Shown: in pieces, positions 55,615-64,000 of the stretch | How the letters are laid out: the number at the start of each line of letters is the position of its first letter | How positions within the stretch are numbered: the stretch's first letter is position 1 | NCBI RefSeq assembly: GCF_010868145.1 | Contig: NZ_JAAGUY010000008.1 | Location: 148,288 to 212,287 of the forward strand | DNA from: Nocardia cyriacigeorgica | Lineage (GTDB): Bacteria > Actinomycetota > Actinomycetes > Mycobacteriales > Mycobacteriaceae | Direction of reading: 5' to 3' | Length of the DNA stretch: 64,000 bases | Translations under genes and position numbers: made by a program | The notes under the pieces: model-generated | Databases searched by the model: none | What the model was told of the DNA's origin: nothing | The model's input: only the letters and a program-made list of their open reading frames with translations

Positions 55615-56486
55615 TGTCGGTACTCCTTCGTCATCTGCCGGAGCAGGTTCCTGCTGGATACCGCGTCCAGCGCGACGCGCTGGATCGCTGCTGTCGCCGA
55701 ACGGTACTTTTGTAGATCCGACTCTCCCTCAAGATACAGGTCGCCGGTGTAGTTCTCGACGTATACGACAGTCGGTTCTATAGGGGCAGTGCCGAATTCG
55801 AGAATCACGTATGGCCCGACTGCAAGCCCGACCGGGAAGCCTGCCGCGAATGGCAGAACGCGAATGCTGACGTTGGGACGCGTGCTGACATCAGCCAGGT
55901 GCGAAAGCTGCGCGGCCATGACCGCGCCGCCTCCAACTATCGTGCGCAGCACGGACTCGTGCAATACAACATCCAGAGTGACGGGCTTGATCTTCCGCGT
56001 GAAGATCTTCTGCCGCTTCATACGGACGTCGATCCGCATGTCGTGCTCCTCGGCGGAGCCGCTCGGGAAGTAGATCCGGTCGAGGACACGGGTGTAGTCC
56101 GCGGTTTGGAAGAGCCCAGGGATGATGTCCGGACGGAAGATTTCCAGGTGACGCGCTGAACTCTCCATCCCCACATACACATTGAAGTTCTCTGGAATCA
56201 GATCGCCGAAGGCGTGCCACCAGCTCTTCACCGCCGCTTGCTGCGCGAGACCGAGCATGGCGGCTGTCTGCTCCGTCTCGAATTCGAGAAACTCGCACAG
56301 CGTCCGGATGTCTCGATTAGTGAGTTTCCCGGGCTGGCCTCGCTCCAGCCGACTTAGTTTGCTCGGGCTCCACTCCATGTGGGCTGACACCTGATCGAGG
56401 GTCAGGTGCGCGTCACTCCGAGCGCGACGGAAGTACTGCCCCAACTGACGAAGTGGAAGTGATGGACCAGCGCCATCTTCTGTCAT
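55611..56486 (-). CDS. XRE-family regulator with DUF5753 domain
   Basis: A 291-residue regulator. Helix-turn-helix at residues about 13-65 (LGQYFRRARSDAHLTLDQVS, MEWSPSKLSRLERG), then the DUF5753 sensor domain (ESSARHLEIFRPDIIPGLFQ, VLPFAAGFPVG, VYVENYTGDLYLE). Paired with DUF397, similar to Streptomyces developmental regulators (BldB/WhiJ-type loci). Divergent from the hypothetical gene at 56781. Confidence 0.92.
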   Translation of the reverse strand: MTEDGAGPSLPLRQLGQYFRRARSDAHLTLDQVSAHMEWSPSKLSRLERGQPGKLTNRDIRTLCEFLEFETEQTAAMLGLAQQAAVKSWWHAFGDLIPENFNVYVGMESSARHLEIFRPDIIPGLFQTADYTRVLDRIYFPSGSAEEHDMRIDVRMKRQKIFTRKIKPVTLDVVLHESVLRTIVGGGAVMAAQLSHLADVSTRPNVSIRVLPFAAGFPVGLAVGPYVILEFGTAPIEPTVVYVENYTGDLYLEGESDLQKYRSATAAIQRVALDAVSSRNLLRQMTKEYRQ

Positions 56487-56780
56487 GACGTATCCCCTTC
56501 AGCTGTCTGTCGTTCCGGCAGGCTCCGGCCTGTCAGAAACCGTGGTCGGCGCTGTCATGGCGACAGCAAACCGCTATCAAGCTGCCCCTCAACCTGGAGA
56601 TTCCCCGCAATTCGCGGTTATCGCTCGATCGGCCTTCAATCGCCGCATCGGTACTGCTCAACTGTGTGTGCGCTCGGTGGGAGTTGCGCCGGAAACGCCC
56701 CTCCCTCAGCTCCCGATCCGGTGTCCGTCATCACACCGGGCCGAGCGCACCCATACTACCCGCGAACCGAAGGTGCTGCT

Positions 56781-57287
56781 ATGGAGCATGTTCCGCTCGG
56801 AGACACGCCGCGCTCACGCTGTCACTTCTATCGGCGTGTCTGCGATCTGCCCGCTTGGATCGACCCACCGGAGATCGGACGCATCGTGATGCGCGCCGAT
56901 CATGTGTGGGGATTGATGATGCCCTCGGCGCTCGGGCTCGCCGTGCACGGCGATCTGCGGCGGTCCCGCGACCATGATTCGGCCTCCGGTGTCGGGCCGA
57001 TCATCTCGCATATGCGCTCGGGCCGCTGGACATTCCTGATCCGCCCCGATCTGCCCGACGACACCGCGCTGCTCGCCGAGATGTTCCGGCTCGACGTCTC
57101 CGTCGTCCGCACCGGCGCCACCATTGCCCTGCCATCCCCAACCGATCAGGGCGACCGATTCCGTCGCTGGATCCAGCCGCCCCGCTGCCCTTTCCGGCCG
57201 TCCGGGCTGACGGTCATCGACTCGATCCGCACCTGCGCGGGCCGCGGCGGCTGGCTGCGCACGCCGACCACCGGATATCCACGATGA
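56781..57287 (+). CDS. conserved hypothetical protein
   Basis: A 168-residue soluble protein (MEHVPLGDTPRSRCHFYRRV; IVMRADHVWGLMMPSALGLA; GRWTFLIRPDLPDD; then VVRTGATIALPSPT). It resembles short proteins often found beside XRE/DUF397 pairs in Nocardia, perhaps related to bifunctional primase N-terminal-like domains, but I cannot place it. GAAGG precedes the ATG at 56781; stop overlaps the next ATG. Confidence 0.72.
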   Translation: MEHVPLGDTPRSRCHFYRRVCDLPAWIDPPEIGRIVMRADHVWGLMMPSALGLAVHGDLRRSRDHDSASGVGPIISHMRSGRWTFLIRPDLPDDTALLAEMFRLDVSVVRTGATIALPSPTDQGDRFRRWIQPPRCPFRPSGLTVIDSIRTCAGRGGWLRTPTTGYPR

Positions 57288-57766
57288 GCGGTACACCTCG
57301 CCCCGATGAATCCGCCCCGGGGGTCATCGATCAACCCGGCCCGGAGGAATCCAGCGCCGAAGTGATCGACCGACCTGGACCCGAGGATCCTGGGGTGGGG
57401 TCGTGCGATCAGCCCGGCCCTGGCGACCCCGGCGCGGGGTTGAGGGATCAGCCCCGCGCCCTAGAGCCTGACGCTGAGTTGAGCGACCGTCCCGACTCCG
57501 AGGAACGCGTCGCAGAGGCGAGCGATCAGCACGGCCTTGGGGAAGCCGATGCCCGGACAAACGATTCGCCGCGCCCCGGCGAACCCGACGTGCACCTGAG
57601 CGTCCACCTCCATGGCCTGCGCTTCGACTTCGCCATCTGCCGCACCGCCGCAACAAGATTCATCACCGAATGGAGAACTCGCCACCATCCAGGTGCTGCC
57701 GAAATCCTCCCTGGTAACCCACGCGGCCTCGAGCGGCTGCCGACGGAGCGTCTCTATCTCCTATAA
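57284..57766 (+). CDS. protein with degenerate 11-residue acidic Pro/Gly repeats
   Basis: A 160-residue protein whose ATG overlaps the previous stop (ATGA). Residues about 8-100 are imperfect repeats around the pattern DxPGPEDPGxx (VIDQPGPEES, VIDRPGPEDPG, SCDQPGPGDPG, LSDRPDSEE, ASDQHGLGEA). The C-terminal 58 residues (VHLHGLRFDFAICRTAATRF...) look folded. No known function; coupling suggests it works with the preceding protein. Confidence 0.68.
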   Translation: MSGTPRPDESAPGVIDQPGPEESSAEVIDRPGPEDPGVGSCDQPGPGDPGAGLRDQPRALEPDAELSDRPDSEERVAEASDQHGLGEADARTNDSPRPGEPDVHLSVHLHGLRFDFAICRTAATRFITEWRTRHHPGAAEILPGNPRGLERLPTERLYLL

Positions 57767-58070
57767 GGCGCCATCGTCTCCGGGACAACCCGAGTTCGGG
57801 AGTCTGACGGCACCAGCACGGCCCGTCAGTAGGTGATGCGGTGGTGCCCAAGGGCGTGTTGGCCCGTGGCGATGCCACGGACCGCTGACACGGGACCGCC
57901 TCGCCGCTCGGTGGCGGCTACCAGGTGCCGGGCAGCGTTCCCTTGCGGCGTCAATCGGCAACGCATGGCAGCAGTATGGAGTCGGCGTGCCGGCCGCGAC
58001 GTGCCGCGCACCAGTGGCGCCCAGCTGGCCTCGGGCGCTCCGGTGTCGATGGACCCTGCGTGTCGACGGA
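57767..58070. other. 304-bp region beyond the frameshifted HNH gene
   Basis: An open minus-strand frame crosses it as an out-of-frame extension of the HNH gene, rich in Arg, His and Pro and without family character. No independent start or strong hairpin seen. Treated as non-coding. Confidence 0.45.
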
Positions 58071-59881
58071 TCACGCGGCGTTCGGTGTGGATGTTCCCTG
58101 TTGGCTTCGCCATAGCCGGTGTTGTTCGCGGTCGTATTCGTGGCGTAGGTGGATGCGTGAGAGCGCTCGAGTGAGTAGTTCGCTGGCGTGTGGTGGCGGT
58201 GATTGAGGCGTGGCTTTTGTTGTGGGTCTATGTGGGGTGGGGCGATCCAGGCGGTGCGGTCGGCATACGGGGAGTGGGGGCCCTCGATGCGAGTTTTCCA
58301 GCCGCCAGGTTTGTCGTGGATCAATGCGTGGCAGGCGTCGCAGGCGAGGGTGAGGTTCTCGATGTCGGTGGCACCGTTCTTGCGGTAGTCGAGGACGTGG
58401 TGGACCGCGCACAGGCTTGCCGGGGCATTGCATCCTGGGCGTGAGCAGCCTTTCAGAGTCGCGATCAACGCCAGCCGTTGATCGCGAGACGCTAGCCGTT
58501 TCATCCGGCCCAGATGTAGTGGGAGTCCGGCGTGGTCGAAGACCGCCAGCCACGGTTGTGAGCGTTGCGCCATTTCCAGGGCGTCTCGGAGGGGGACGGT
58601 GCCGCCGGTGGCAGTGGTCGCGACTCCGGCTTCGCGTTCGACATCGTTGACAGACATCGTCAGTATCGTTGCGACCGGGACTCCGCGGTGGTTGCCGAGC
58701 TGTTCGCTGATCACACCGGATGCCAGGAGTGCTTTGAGCGCATCATGGTTGCGTTGGGCGGGTGAGCGATGGTCGCGGGCTGCGGCTTCGGCCAGCACCG
58801 CCGGGTCCACCACAGTCGCGTGGGCGGCCGGGCGCGCACCTTCTACCGGCTCAACCGATGGAACCCTGAGGTTCATAACGGGATCGGCTGGTCCGCTCAT
58901 CAGCACGGTGTCGCCCGATGAACCATTGCCCGTGGCCACCGGCGTGGCTGTACTCTGCGACCCGTCGCGCCTCCTGCCCGGGTCGTCAGGCGGGTTCGCT
59001 CCTTCGGTGGCAGGGCGATTGGTGCAAGCACTCGGTGCGGCCGAATGCTGCGACCAGCCGCGCCTGCCAGCCGAGTCAGCGGGCAAATTCGACTCTGTGG
59101 TGACTGGGCTGTCGGCGTCGGAACTCGGGGCGGCAGCTTTGATTCCGGGGCTGGTGGGGTCGTCGGGGTTGCACATGCCGGGGCGCGCGTACTTGGCCAG
59201 TAGCGGGTCAAGGAGTGCGCGCAGGACGGGGTCGATGTCGCCGCGGATGCGGCTCATGCCGTCGGGGCGTTGACGGCCGATCATGATGCCGCGCATGCGG
59301 GCACGGTCATTGTCCGTGGTGAGGCGGCCGTCGGGGTCGAGGTACGCCAGGATCTTGTCGCCTACCTTGCCGATATCGTCCGGCGAACCGGAGCGAGCGA
59401 AATCGGTCAGGACTTCTTCGGCGGCGGCCCGGTCATCGGCCGACGCTCCGCGCGGAACCCGGTTGAGGACGGTCGCGATCCCGCGGGCATGGTCGGCAGA
59501 GATATCGCCAGAAGTCAAAGCGCGTGCGGTGTGCGTCAGTTGGGGTTCGACGGGTTCGCCGGCCATATCGTGGAACGTGGCGACCGTTTGTGCTTGATGG
59601 ACGCGCGCGCCCGCGTCGGCGCCCGCCAGGTTCAGGGCTTCCATCAGGAATCGCTTCAGCGATTTCGATCCGTGCCGGGCGGGCAGGGATCGTTCACTGG
59701 CTTCGACGAGCAGGCGGTGGCGCACCATGGTCAGCATTCGGGTGCAGCGCTCCACGTCCCGCATCAGGTCGATTACGCCGTCATCGGACAGCGGTGTCAA
59801 TGATTCGTGGAGCAGGTCGGTGACGGCGGCATGCAGCGACGCCGCTGCACCTCTGTCGCCGATCCCTCCGCTCGAACTCAT
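58071..59881 (-). CDS. DUF222-HNH endonuclease (13E12-type), frameshifted near its C-terminus
   Basis: DUF222 occupies roughly residues 20-230 (TPLSDDGVIDLMRDVERCTR, GDISADHARGIATVL), then a ~100-residue low-complexity insert, the rest of DUF222, and an HNH nuclease (CAVHHVLDYRKNGATDIENL, LACDACHALIHD). At about 58180-58190 the frame breaks: the natural end (ELLTRALSRIHLRHEYDREQ...PNAA) lies in another frame and stops at 58071, while the uninterrupted frame runs on as Arg/His-rich nonsense to 57761. A one-base deletion or a sequencing error explains it; the HNH core is intact. Confidence 0.8.
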
Positions 59882-60028
59882 GTTCGAATTCTATCGCATT
59901 CGGTCACCCCGAGGTAGCAAAAACGCTATCTGATCTGCATATTTTCACGCCACTGCCGGTGCGGGATCATGAGCCCCCGGCCGCGGCTGAATTATGGCCG
60001 CCATCTGATGGGACCGCGTGAGGGTAGT

Positions 60029-60067
60029 CATCGCCTGGATGCCGGGTGAGCCGGCATCCAGGCGATG
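60029..60067. terminator. terminator hairpin
   Basis: A perfect 17-bp stem, CATCGCCTGGATGCCGG with CCGGCATCCAGGCGATG, 5-nt loop, 9 nt past the stop of the lipoprotein gene at 60076 (minus strand). Confidence 0.85.
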
Positions 60068-60075
60068 CGTCTCCG

Positions 60076-60648
60076 TTACGACGGCTGCTGACAGTCCAAC
60101 CACTTGCCGTCCTCTTTGAGGAAGGCATTGGCTGCGACCTCGGGGGCCGGCTGTTCGCCCGGGTGCACCCATGTGGAGGTGATGTCCGCGGTCGCGGTGT
60201 CTCCGGTGACGCTGATGTTCTCGATCTTGTCGATCTTGACCGTGGTGGTTTGGCGGAGGATATCGAGGTTCGCTGCCTTGTAAGCCGGTTCGTCGTAGCG
60301 GATCAACGCGTCGACCAGCTGGCTGATGCTTTCATCCGACGCAGTCGGGTACGACGCCTTCATCGCAGGGATCAGCACATCGGCCCCGGTGGCGGCCAAT
60401 TCTTCGGGTGTTCCGGCCTCGCTGATCGGCGGGAACATGGTGTCCGAAAGATTCCTGACTTCCTCGCGGTACTTGGTGCAGGTGAGTGTCGCCATCTTGT
60501 CGAAATCGAACGTTGCCATGGCGGTCTCTTGCTCGACCATGAGGTCTCGGATCTGCTGCGCGTCGTCGGTAGCCGTGGACTCCTCCGAGCCGCAACCCAC
60601 CGCCGCCATTGCGACGAAAACCAGCCCAACTGCAAGTGTGCGCTTCAC
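60076..60648 (-). CDS. lipoprotein, DUF4878-like
   Basis: A 190-residue lipoprotein (lipobox AVGC, Cys19). The mature part pairs a helix that starts DAQQIRDLMVEQETAMATFD with a strand VTGDTATADITSTWV and a final GKWLDCQQ, as in NTF2-like DUF4878 lipoproteins. GTG start at 60648 chosen because it begins the signal peptide; upstream frame is unrelated. Role unknown. Confidence 0.82.
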   Translation of the reverse strand: MKRTLAVGLVFVAMAAVGCGSEESTATDDAQQIRDLMVEQETAMATFDFDKMATLTCTKYREEVRNLSDTMFPPISEAGTPEELAATGADVLIPAMKASYPTASDESISQLVDALIRYDEPAYKAANLDILRQTTTVKIDKIENISVTGDTATADITSTWVHPGEQPAPEVAANAFLKEDGKWLDCQQPS

Positions 60649-60847
60649 CAAAGTTCTTTTCTGTCGATCGATGACGGCAGCCGATTGATCCCCCGAAGTT
60701 GGGAGGTTTAGCAACGCCGTCTGTGGGGAAGCGAAGAGTACCGCGAGGTCTGGAATGCGCGCGAGCCTGTTCGGCCCCCCAATAATGGTGGCTCCGGTCC
60801 GGTGACCTGCTATCACGTGTCGTCGGGTGCGGATGCGCTGAAATCGG

Positions 60848-61618
60848 CTACCAGGCCGCTTCTTCGGCTTCCTCCCGGAGGCGGCGGCGGGCGCGGTCGA
60901 TCCAGTGGGAGAACTGTTCGGTGAAGGTGGCACCGGTGGCGGGGCGGACGGAGATCTTGTCGCGGACTCGATGCTCCTGGTAGCGGCCGTCGCCGGTGAT
61001 GTCGAACCACTGGGTGGCATACCAGGGGTCGGGACGGCTGTGGATCGGGCCGGTGAGCAGGCAGGCGTTACCGCCGCCGTCGGCCGGACGAAGCACCATG
61101 CGCTGGTATTCCTCGCGTGGGCTGCGGTGGGCGAAGCTCGAGCGGCCGGGTGCGCGGCTCGGGTCGAGATCGTCCAGGTGGAAGGTGGCGGCGGCTTGTT
61201 TGCCCGGGGCGCAGGAGGGGAGCAGCGCTGTGAGTCGGGTGGCCAGATGTTCCGGGCGGAACAGGCGGCAGGTGATCGCGCCGTCGACGTCGTCGACGGC
61301 TGTTTGTGACAGCACGACGGCCTGATAGGCGGTACTGGCGCCCACCACGCGATACTCGCCTTCCTTGCCGCGTTTGGTTCGCGTGGTGCCGCCGATGATC
61401 TCGATACGGAAATCGGATTCCGCGAGGGTGTGCATGGCGAGCTGGATACGTTCAAGCTGGTCGTCGTCATAGTTCGCGCGAACCTTCTCCCGATGCACCG
61501 CGGCCTCGCCACGGAAAGCGAATCGGCTGATATACCGCAACGGGCGGGGGAAACGATCGTTGGCAGCGCTGTACCACAGGGCCGCGAAATCATCGGGGTC
61601 CCATTTCCATTCCGTCAC
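60848..61618 (-). CDS. ESX secretion-associated chaperone, EspG family
   Basis: A 256-residue cytoplasmic protein starting MTEWKWDPDDFAALWYSAAN, with RFPRPLRYISRFAFRGE, ending in a long charged helix (FSHWIDRARRRLREEAEEAA), the EspG pattern. EspG chaperones bind PPE partners and bring them to the type VII machinery. Its ATG overlaps the stop of the PPE-like gene (ATGA). Confidence 0.88.
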   Translation of the reverse strand: MTEWKWDPDDFAALWYSAANDRFPRPLRYISRFAFRGEAAVHREKVRANYDDDQLERIQLAMHTLAESDFRIEIIGGTTRTKRGKEGEYRVVGASTAYQAVVLSQTAVDDVDGAITCRLFRPEHLATRLTALLPSCAPGKQAAATFHLDDLDPSRAPGRSSFAHRSPREEYQRMVLRPADGGGNACLLTGPIHSRPDPWYATQWFDITGDGRYQEHRVRDKISVRPATGATFTEQFSHWIDRARRRLREEAEEAAW

Positions 61619-62946
61619 GTGCGCTGGTCCCCGTCCCGAGGAGCTGCCGGCGGCGTCGCGATGTCGCCACCGATGACACCACCCGGAACCGTCTTGGGAA
61701 CTTCGCCCAGCAGTTCGTCGGTGTTCTCGGCATTGATCAGGTAGTCCGGAGTCTTGTGCTCTTCCTCGGTGGACGAACCGCCCCGACCCGCACCCGCGCC
61801 CATACCGCCCATCGGCATGCCCATCATGCCGCGACCGGTGGCGGCTGCCGCCGTCCTGGCAGCGGCGGCGCCCGCGACTCCGGCCTGCCCAGGAACAGCA
61901 CCGGGACCGCCCGGAATGCTGCGTCCGGCACCCGGCTTCTCACCCCCGGCACCCGCACCGGACCCACCCGAAGAACCGCCCGAACCGGAGCCGCCTGAAC
62001 CGCCGCCGCCGACTCCGGGGCCGCCACGGCCGCCACCGCCAGCTGATCCACCTGCCCCGCCGCCCGAAGTGCCGGCAGGGGAGTAGCCCGCAGTGTTGAT
62101 GCCGGCAGGCGAGGTGGAGTACGGCGACGAATCCGTTGTCCGGGAGGTGATTCCGGATGGCGCAGTGAACGGGTCATTGGTGGCGGTGCTCGCGGTGGTC
62201 GTTCCGGGTTCCTGTTCTTCCCCGGTCGGCTCGGTGCCCGGCTCTTCGGGAACTTCGGTGGGCTCCTCGGTCTCCCCACCGGATTCGGTGCCGCCCTGAT
62301 CGCCGCCACCCGTATCGTTGCCGCCACCGTTTTCACCGCCGGAATCGCCACCCCCGCCTTCCCAGTCGCGGCCCTTGGTCGGTGGTTTCACCGGCGGGAT
62401 CAGCGGCTGGGTGGGGTCATCCGGCTTCGGCAGAACGGGAATCTCACTGTCGGCCTTGACGAATGGATCCACGTAGTGGGTGCCCATGACTTCGCGGGCC
62501 GTGGACTCCGCATCGTCTCGCGCCGTGCGGGCAATCGCGCTGGTGTTCGGCATGAGGGTCGGGGTCCAGGTTTTGCCCTTTTCGATGACCTCCGGGAGTT
62601 CACGCTTGGTCGAGTTGATCGAATCGACCGCGCCGTAGACGCGACTGGCCAACGCCTGCATGATCGGGGAAAGGTCCTGGGCGCGGGTGGTGTAGTTCGA
62701 CAGCGCCGTTCGGGCGGATTCCGCTGCCGCGCCCTCCCACGCGGCCGCGCTCGAGCGTTGGATACGCGCCGCAAAGACCCGGACACCATCGGTCCACTTG
62801 TTCTCGATCTCGGTGAATTTGTTGGCGGCGCTGAAACCCTCGGTCGTGTTCAACGGCGTGAACGCGCCATTGATCTGGGCATGTGCCAGGTTGTCGGGAT
62901 TCTCGCTGTCTTTGATCCGCGGCAGCTCATTCTGAATGTCGGACAT
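61615..62946 (-). CDS. PPE-like/WXG-type ESX substrate with Gly-rich tail
   Basis: A 443-residue protein. The N-terminal ~170 residues are helical with a WxG turn (AAAWEGAAAESARTALSNYT), as in PPE/WXG proteins. A Gly/Ser/Glu/Pro-rich region follows, and a conserved end with TPDYLINAENTDELLGEVPK. No PPE tripeptide at the very start, as usual outside mycobacteria. It lies between the small partner gene and EspG, the expected order for a substrate pair with its chaperone. Confidence 0.85.
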   Translation of the reverse strand: MSDIQNELPRIKDSENPDNLAHAQINGAFTPLNTTEGFSAANKFTEIENKWTDGVRVFAARIQRSSAAAWEGAAAESARTALSNYTTRAQDLSPIMQALASRVYGAVDSINSTKRELPEVIEKGKTWTPTLMPNTSAIARTARDDAESTAREVMGTHYVDPFVKADSEIPVLPKPDDPTQPLIPPVKPPTKGRDWEGGGGDSGGENGGGNDTGGGDQGGTESGGETEEPTEVPEEPGTEPTGEEQEPGTTTASTATNDPFTAPSGITSRTTDSSPYSTSPAGINTAGYSPAGTSGGGAGGSAGGGGRGGPGVGGGGSGGSGSGGSSGGSGAGAGGEKPGAGRSIPGGPGAVPGQAGVAGAAAARTAAAATGRGMMGMPMGGMGAGAGRGGSSTEEEHKTPDYLINAENTDELLGEVPKTVPGGVIGGDIATPPAAPRDGDQRT

Positions 62947-62952
62947 CGCGGC

Positions 62953-63435
62953 CTACTTCGCTACGGGGATTACGCCGGGCTGGGTGCGCGGTGGGGCGAT
63001 CGGGCCCGGGGGAGGTAGCTCGGCAGTGAGCTGGTTGTAGCGGGCGGCGAAGGTCTCGTCGGTGTCGATGTAGCGCTGGGCTATTGCTTTGTGGAGCTGC
63101 TGGATCTCGTCGACAACTTTGTAGTGCTCTTCTAGGACCGTGTGGACGCTGTTGTCAGAGCCTTTGGCCTTCTCGCGGAACCGTGCGATGAGCAATTGGG
63201 CGGACGTCAGCTTCTCCTGGTCTTCGCCGAGTCCCCACTTCTCTTGGTTCGAGACTTCTTCGGCGATCGTTTGCAGCTCGCGGATCAGGTCCTTGAATGC
63301 AGTGCAATCACGATCGATGTAGACGAACTCCTCTGCGTTCACCCGGATGTCGCCGTTCAACTGCACGGACAACCGACCTTCAGCCGCGTCGGTGATCATG
63401 CCGGTAAACGGCCCGGATGGTGTTTCGCCGCTCAT
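62953..63435 (-). CDS. probable ESX partner protein with YxxxD export motif
   Basis: A 160-residue helical protein. Two long helices flank a WGLGED turn; the second ends in AIAQRYIDTDETF, whose YIDTD fits the YxxxD/E type VII export signal that the PE-like partner normally carries. A Pro-rich tail follows. GGGGGAA precedes the ATG; the stop is 6 nt from the PPE-like start. I infer it forms the secreted heterodimer with that protein. Confidence 0.75.
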   Translation of the reverse strand: MSGETPSGPFTGMITDAAEGRLSVQLNGDIRVNAEEFVYIDRDCTAFKDLIRELQTIAEEVSNQEKWGLGEDQEKLTSAQLLIARFREKAKGSDNSVHTVLEEHYKVVDEIQQLHKAIAQRYIDTDETFAARYNQLTAELPPPGPIAPPRTQPGVIPVAK

Positions 63436-63479
63436 GTAATCGTTCCCCCGTCTCTATTCGTCGGCTCCAATGCGATCGA

Positions 63480-64000
63480 CTACGCGTTGGCCGGGATAAG
63501 CGGCACAACCTTCTCCGCGAGGGTCCGGGCGAGCTGGCATGTGTCGATATGTCCTGTCTTACGATTCGACGCCGGATTGCTCAGGAGGAATTCCAGGCTT
63601 CCACCGGTCATCGCCACCTGCAGTGTGCATACCGACCGAGGGTCTTTTTCGTCGTCCGTGTGCGATGCGACCACGTCGCGGCCAGCGATCGTGTACTCCT
63701 CGCGGACGACTCTGCCCGAACTCTCGCCGACCATATCAACGGTGATATTGGTGGTGCGGATGCTTGCGCCGTAGCCGTCACTGACGACCCAGCGGCATCC
63801 GCGCCACTCGATACCCTTCGCGCCCTCGGCATCCGAATTCGACCGGTTATGCAACCCCTCGGAGTCCAGCACGTCCTGCGGGATATCAGTACAAGGATCA
63901 AACCCAGTGGGCGCATTCTCCGGTATTGAGCCCTCGGTGGTACTCGTGCTCCCCGCACTACTCACCCCCGCCGACCCCATCGGCTCCGCCTCCCCCTCCG
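63480..64000 (-). CDS. DUF3558 lipoprotein, 5' end outside the window
   Basis: At least 173 residues in a frame open to the window edge (...EGEAEPMGSAGVSSAG...). Seen are FDPCTDIPQDVLDSEGL, KGIEWRGCRWVV, EEYTIAGRDVVA and VCTLQVAM...LLSNP..., the DUF3558 pattern with conserved Cys. The signal peptide and lipobox must lie beyond 64000. DUF3558 proteins are often coded in ESX operons of Nocardia; same strand, 44 nt upstream of the partner gene. Confidence 0.85.
   Translation of the reverse strand, partial: EGEAEPMGSAGVSSAGSTSTTEGSIPENAPTGFDPCTDIPQDVLDSEGLHNRSNSDAEGAKGIEWRGCRWVVSDGYGASIRTTNITVDMVGESSGRVVREEYTIAGRDVVASHTDDEKDPRSVCTLQVAMTGGSLEFLLSNPASNRKTGHIDTCQLARTLAEKVVPLIPANA

Noticed and set aside
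57761..58070. C-terminal extension of the HNH protein
   Set aside because: It is out of frame with the recognisable family end and consists of Arg/His/Pro-rich sequence typical of GC-rich shadow frames.
60649..61593. A single 505-codon frame covering the lipoprotein and DNA upstream
   Set aside because: The upstream part overlaps the EspG gene in another frame; the lipoprotein signal peptide begins at GTG 60648.

Overview
The window is high-GC, densely coded DNA of a mycolic-acid actinobacterium, most probably Nocardia. Reasons: a lytic transglycosylase lipoprotein / eno / FtsB-like / DUF501 / Ppx-GppA block and a Bax1-like / fadA / SGNH / cbs block that follow the Mycobacterium tuberculosis Rv1022-Rv1026 and Rv1072-Rv1077 orders (from memory), IdeR-type and KstR-type sites, a DUF222-HNH (13E12-type) nuclease, a mycothiol-dependent-type enzyme, many small lipoproteins, and an EspG / PPE-like / DUF3558 group.

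Layout. 1-5.4 kb: an iron-box-flanked divergent promoter between a truncated gene and a peptide/nickel-family ABC importer whose second permease is fused to both ATPases. 5.4-10.3 kb: conserved housekeeping block. 10.3-15.1 kb: SRPBCC protein, POT peptide transporter, APC permease and a tRNA with anticodon UAA. 15.1-27.4 kb: accessory genes, including a SUKH gene with a decayed copy, a SGNH hydrolase/MarR pair, a coiled-coil membrane protein with a Pro/Gly-rich tail, a KstR-box acyl-CoA dehydrogenase, DUF418, and a MarR/TIGR03086 pair. 27.4-33.7 kb: one 2067-residue NRPS with order A-T-C-A-T-R. 33.7-39.9 kb: DUF305 and His-rich membrane protein (possible copper pair), lipoproteins, a MocR/EamA divergent pair with overlapping start codons, and a methyltransferase. 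40-47.2 kb: second conserved block (Bax1-like, thiolase, SGNH, cystathionine beta-synthase), then a VWA lipoprotein and an alpha/beta hydrolase. 47.2-51.3 kb: secreted proteins and lipoproteins. 51.3-60.7 kb: DUF1330, a TIM-barrel glycosidase-like protein, a regulator joining an IS30-type helix-turn-helix to a MarR-like domain, an NmrA-type oxidoreductase, an XRE(DUF5753)/DUF397 pair, a repeat protein and a DUF222-HNH gene with a late frameshift. 60.8-64 kb: ESX-associated operon.

Most striking items: the two-module reductase-terminated NRPS, which has the architecture of pyrazinone (aureusimine-type) synthetases; the permease-ATPase-ATPase fusion under probable iron control; the IS30-HTH/MarR hybrid regulator; the class-I-shaped tRNA with a leucine (UUA) anticodon; three paralogous small secreted proteins with a W-R/K-N motif; and the decayed SUKH copy. 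Strong intrinsic hairpins separate most convergent genes. No CRISPR array, complete insertion sequence or prophage was seen.
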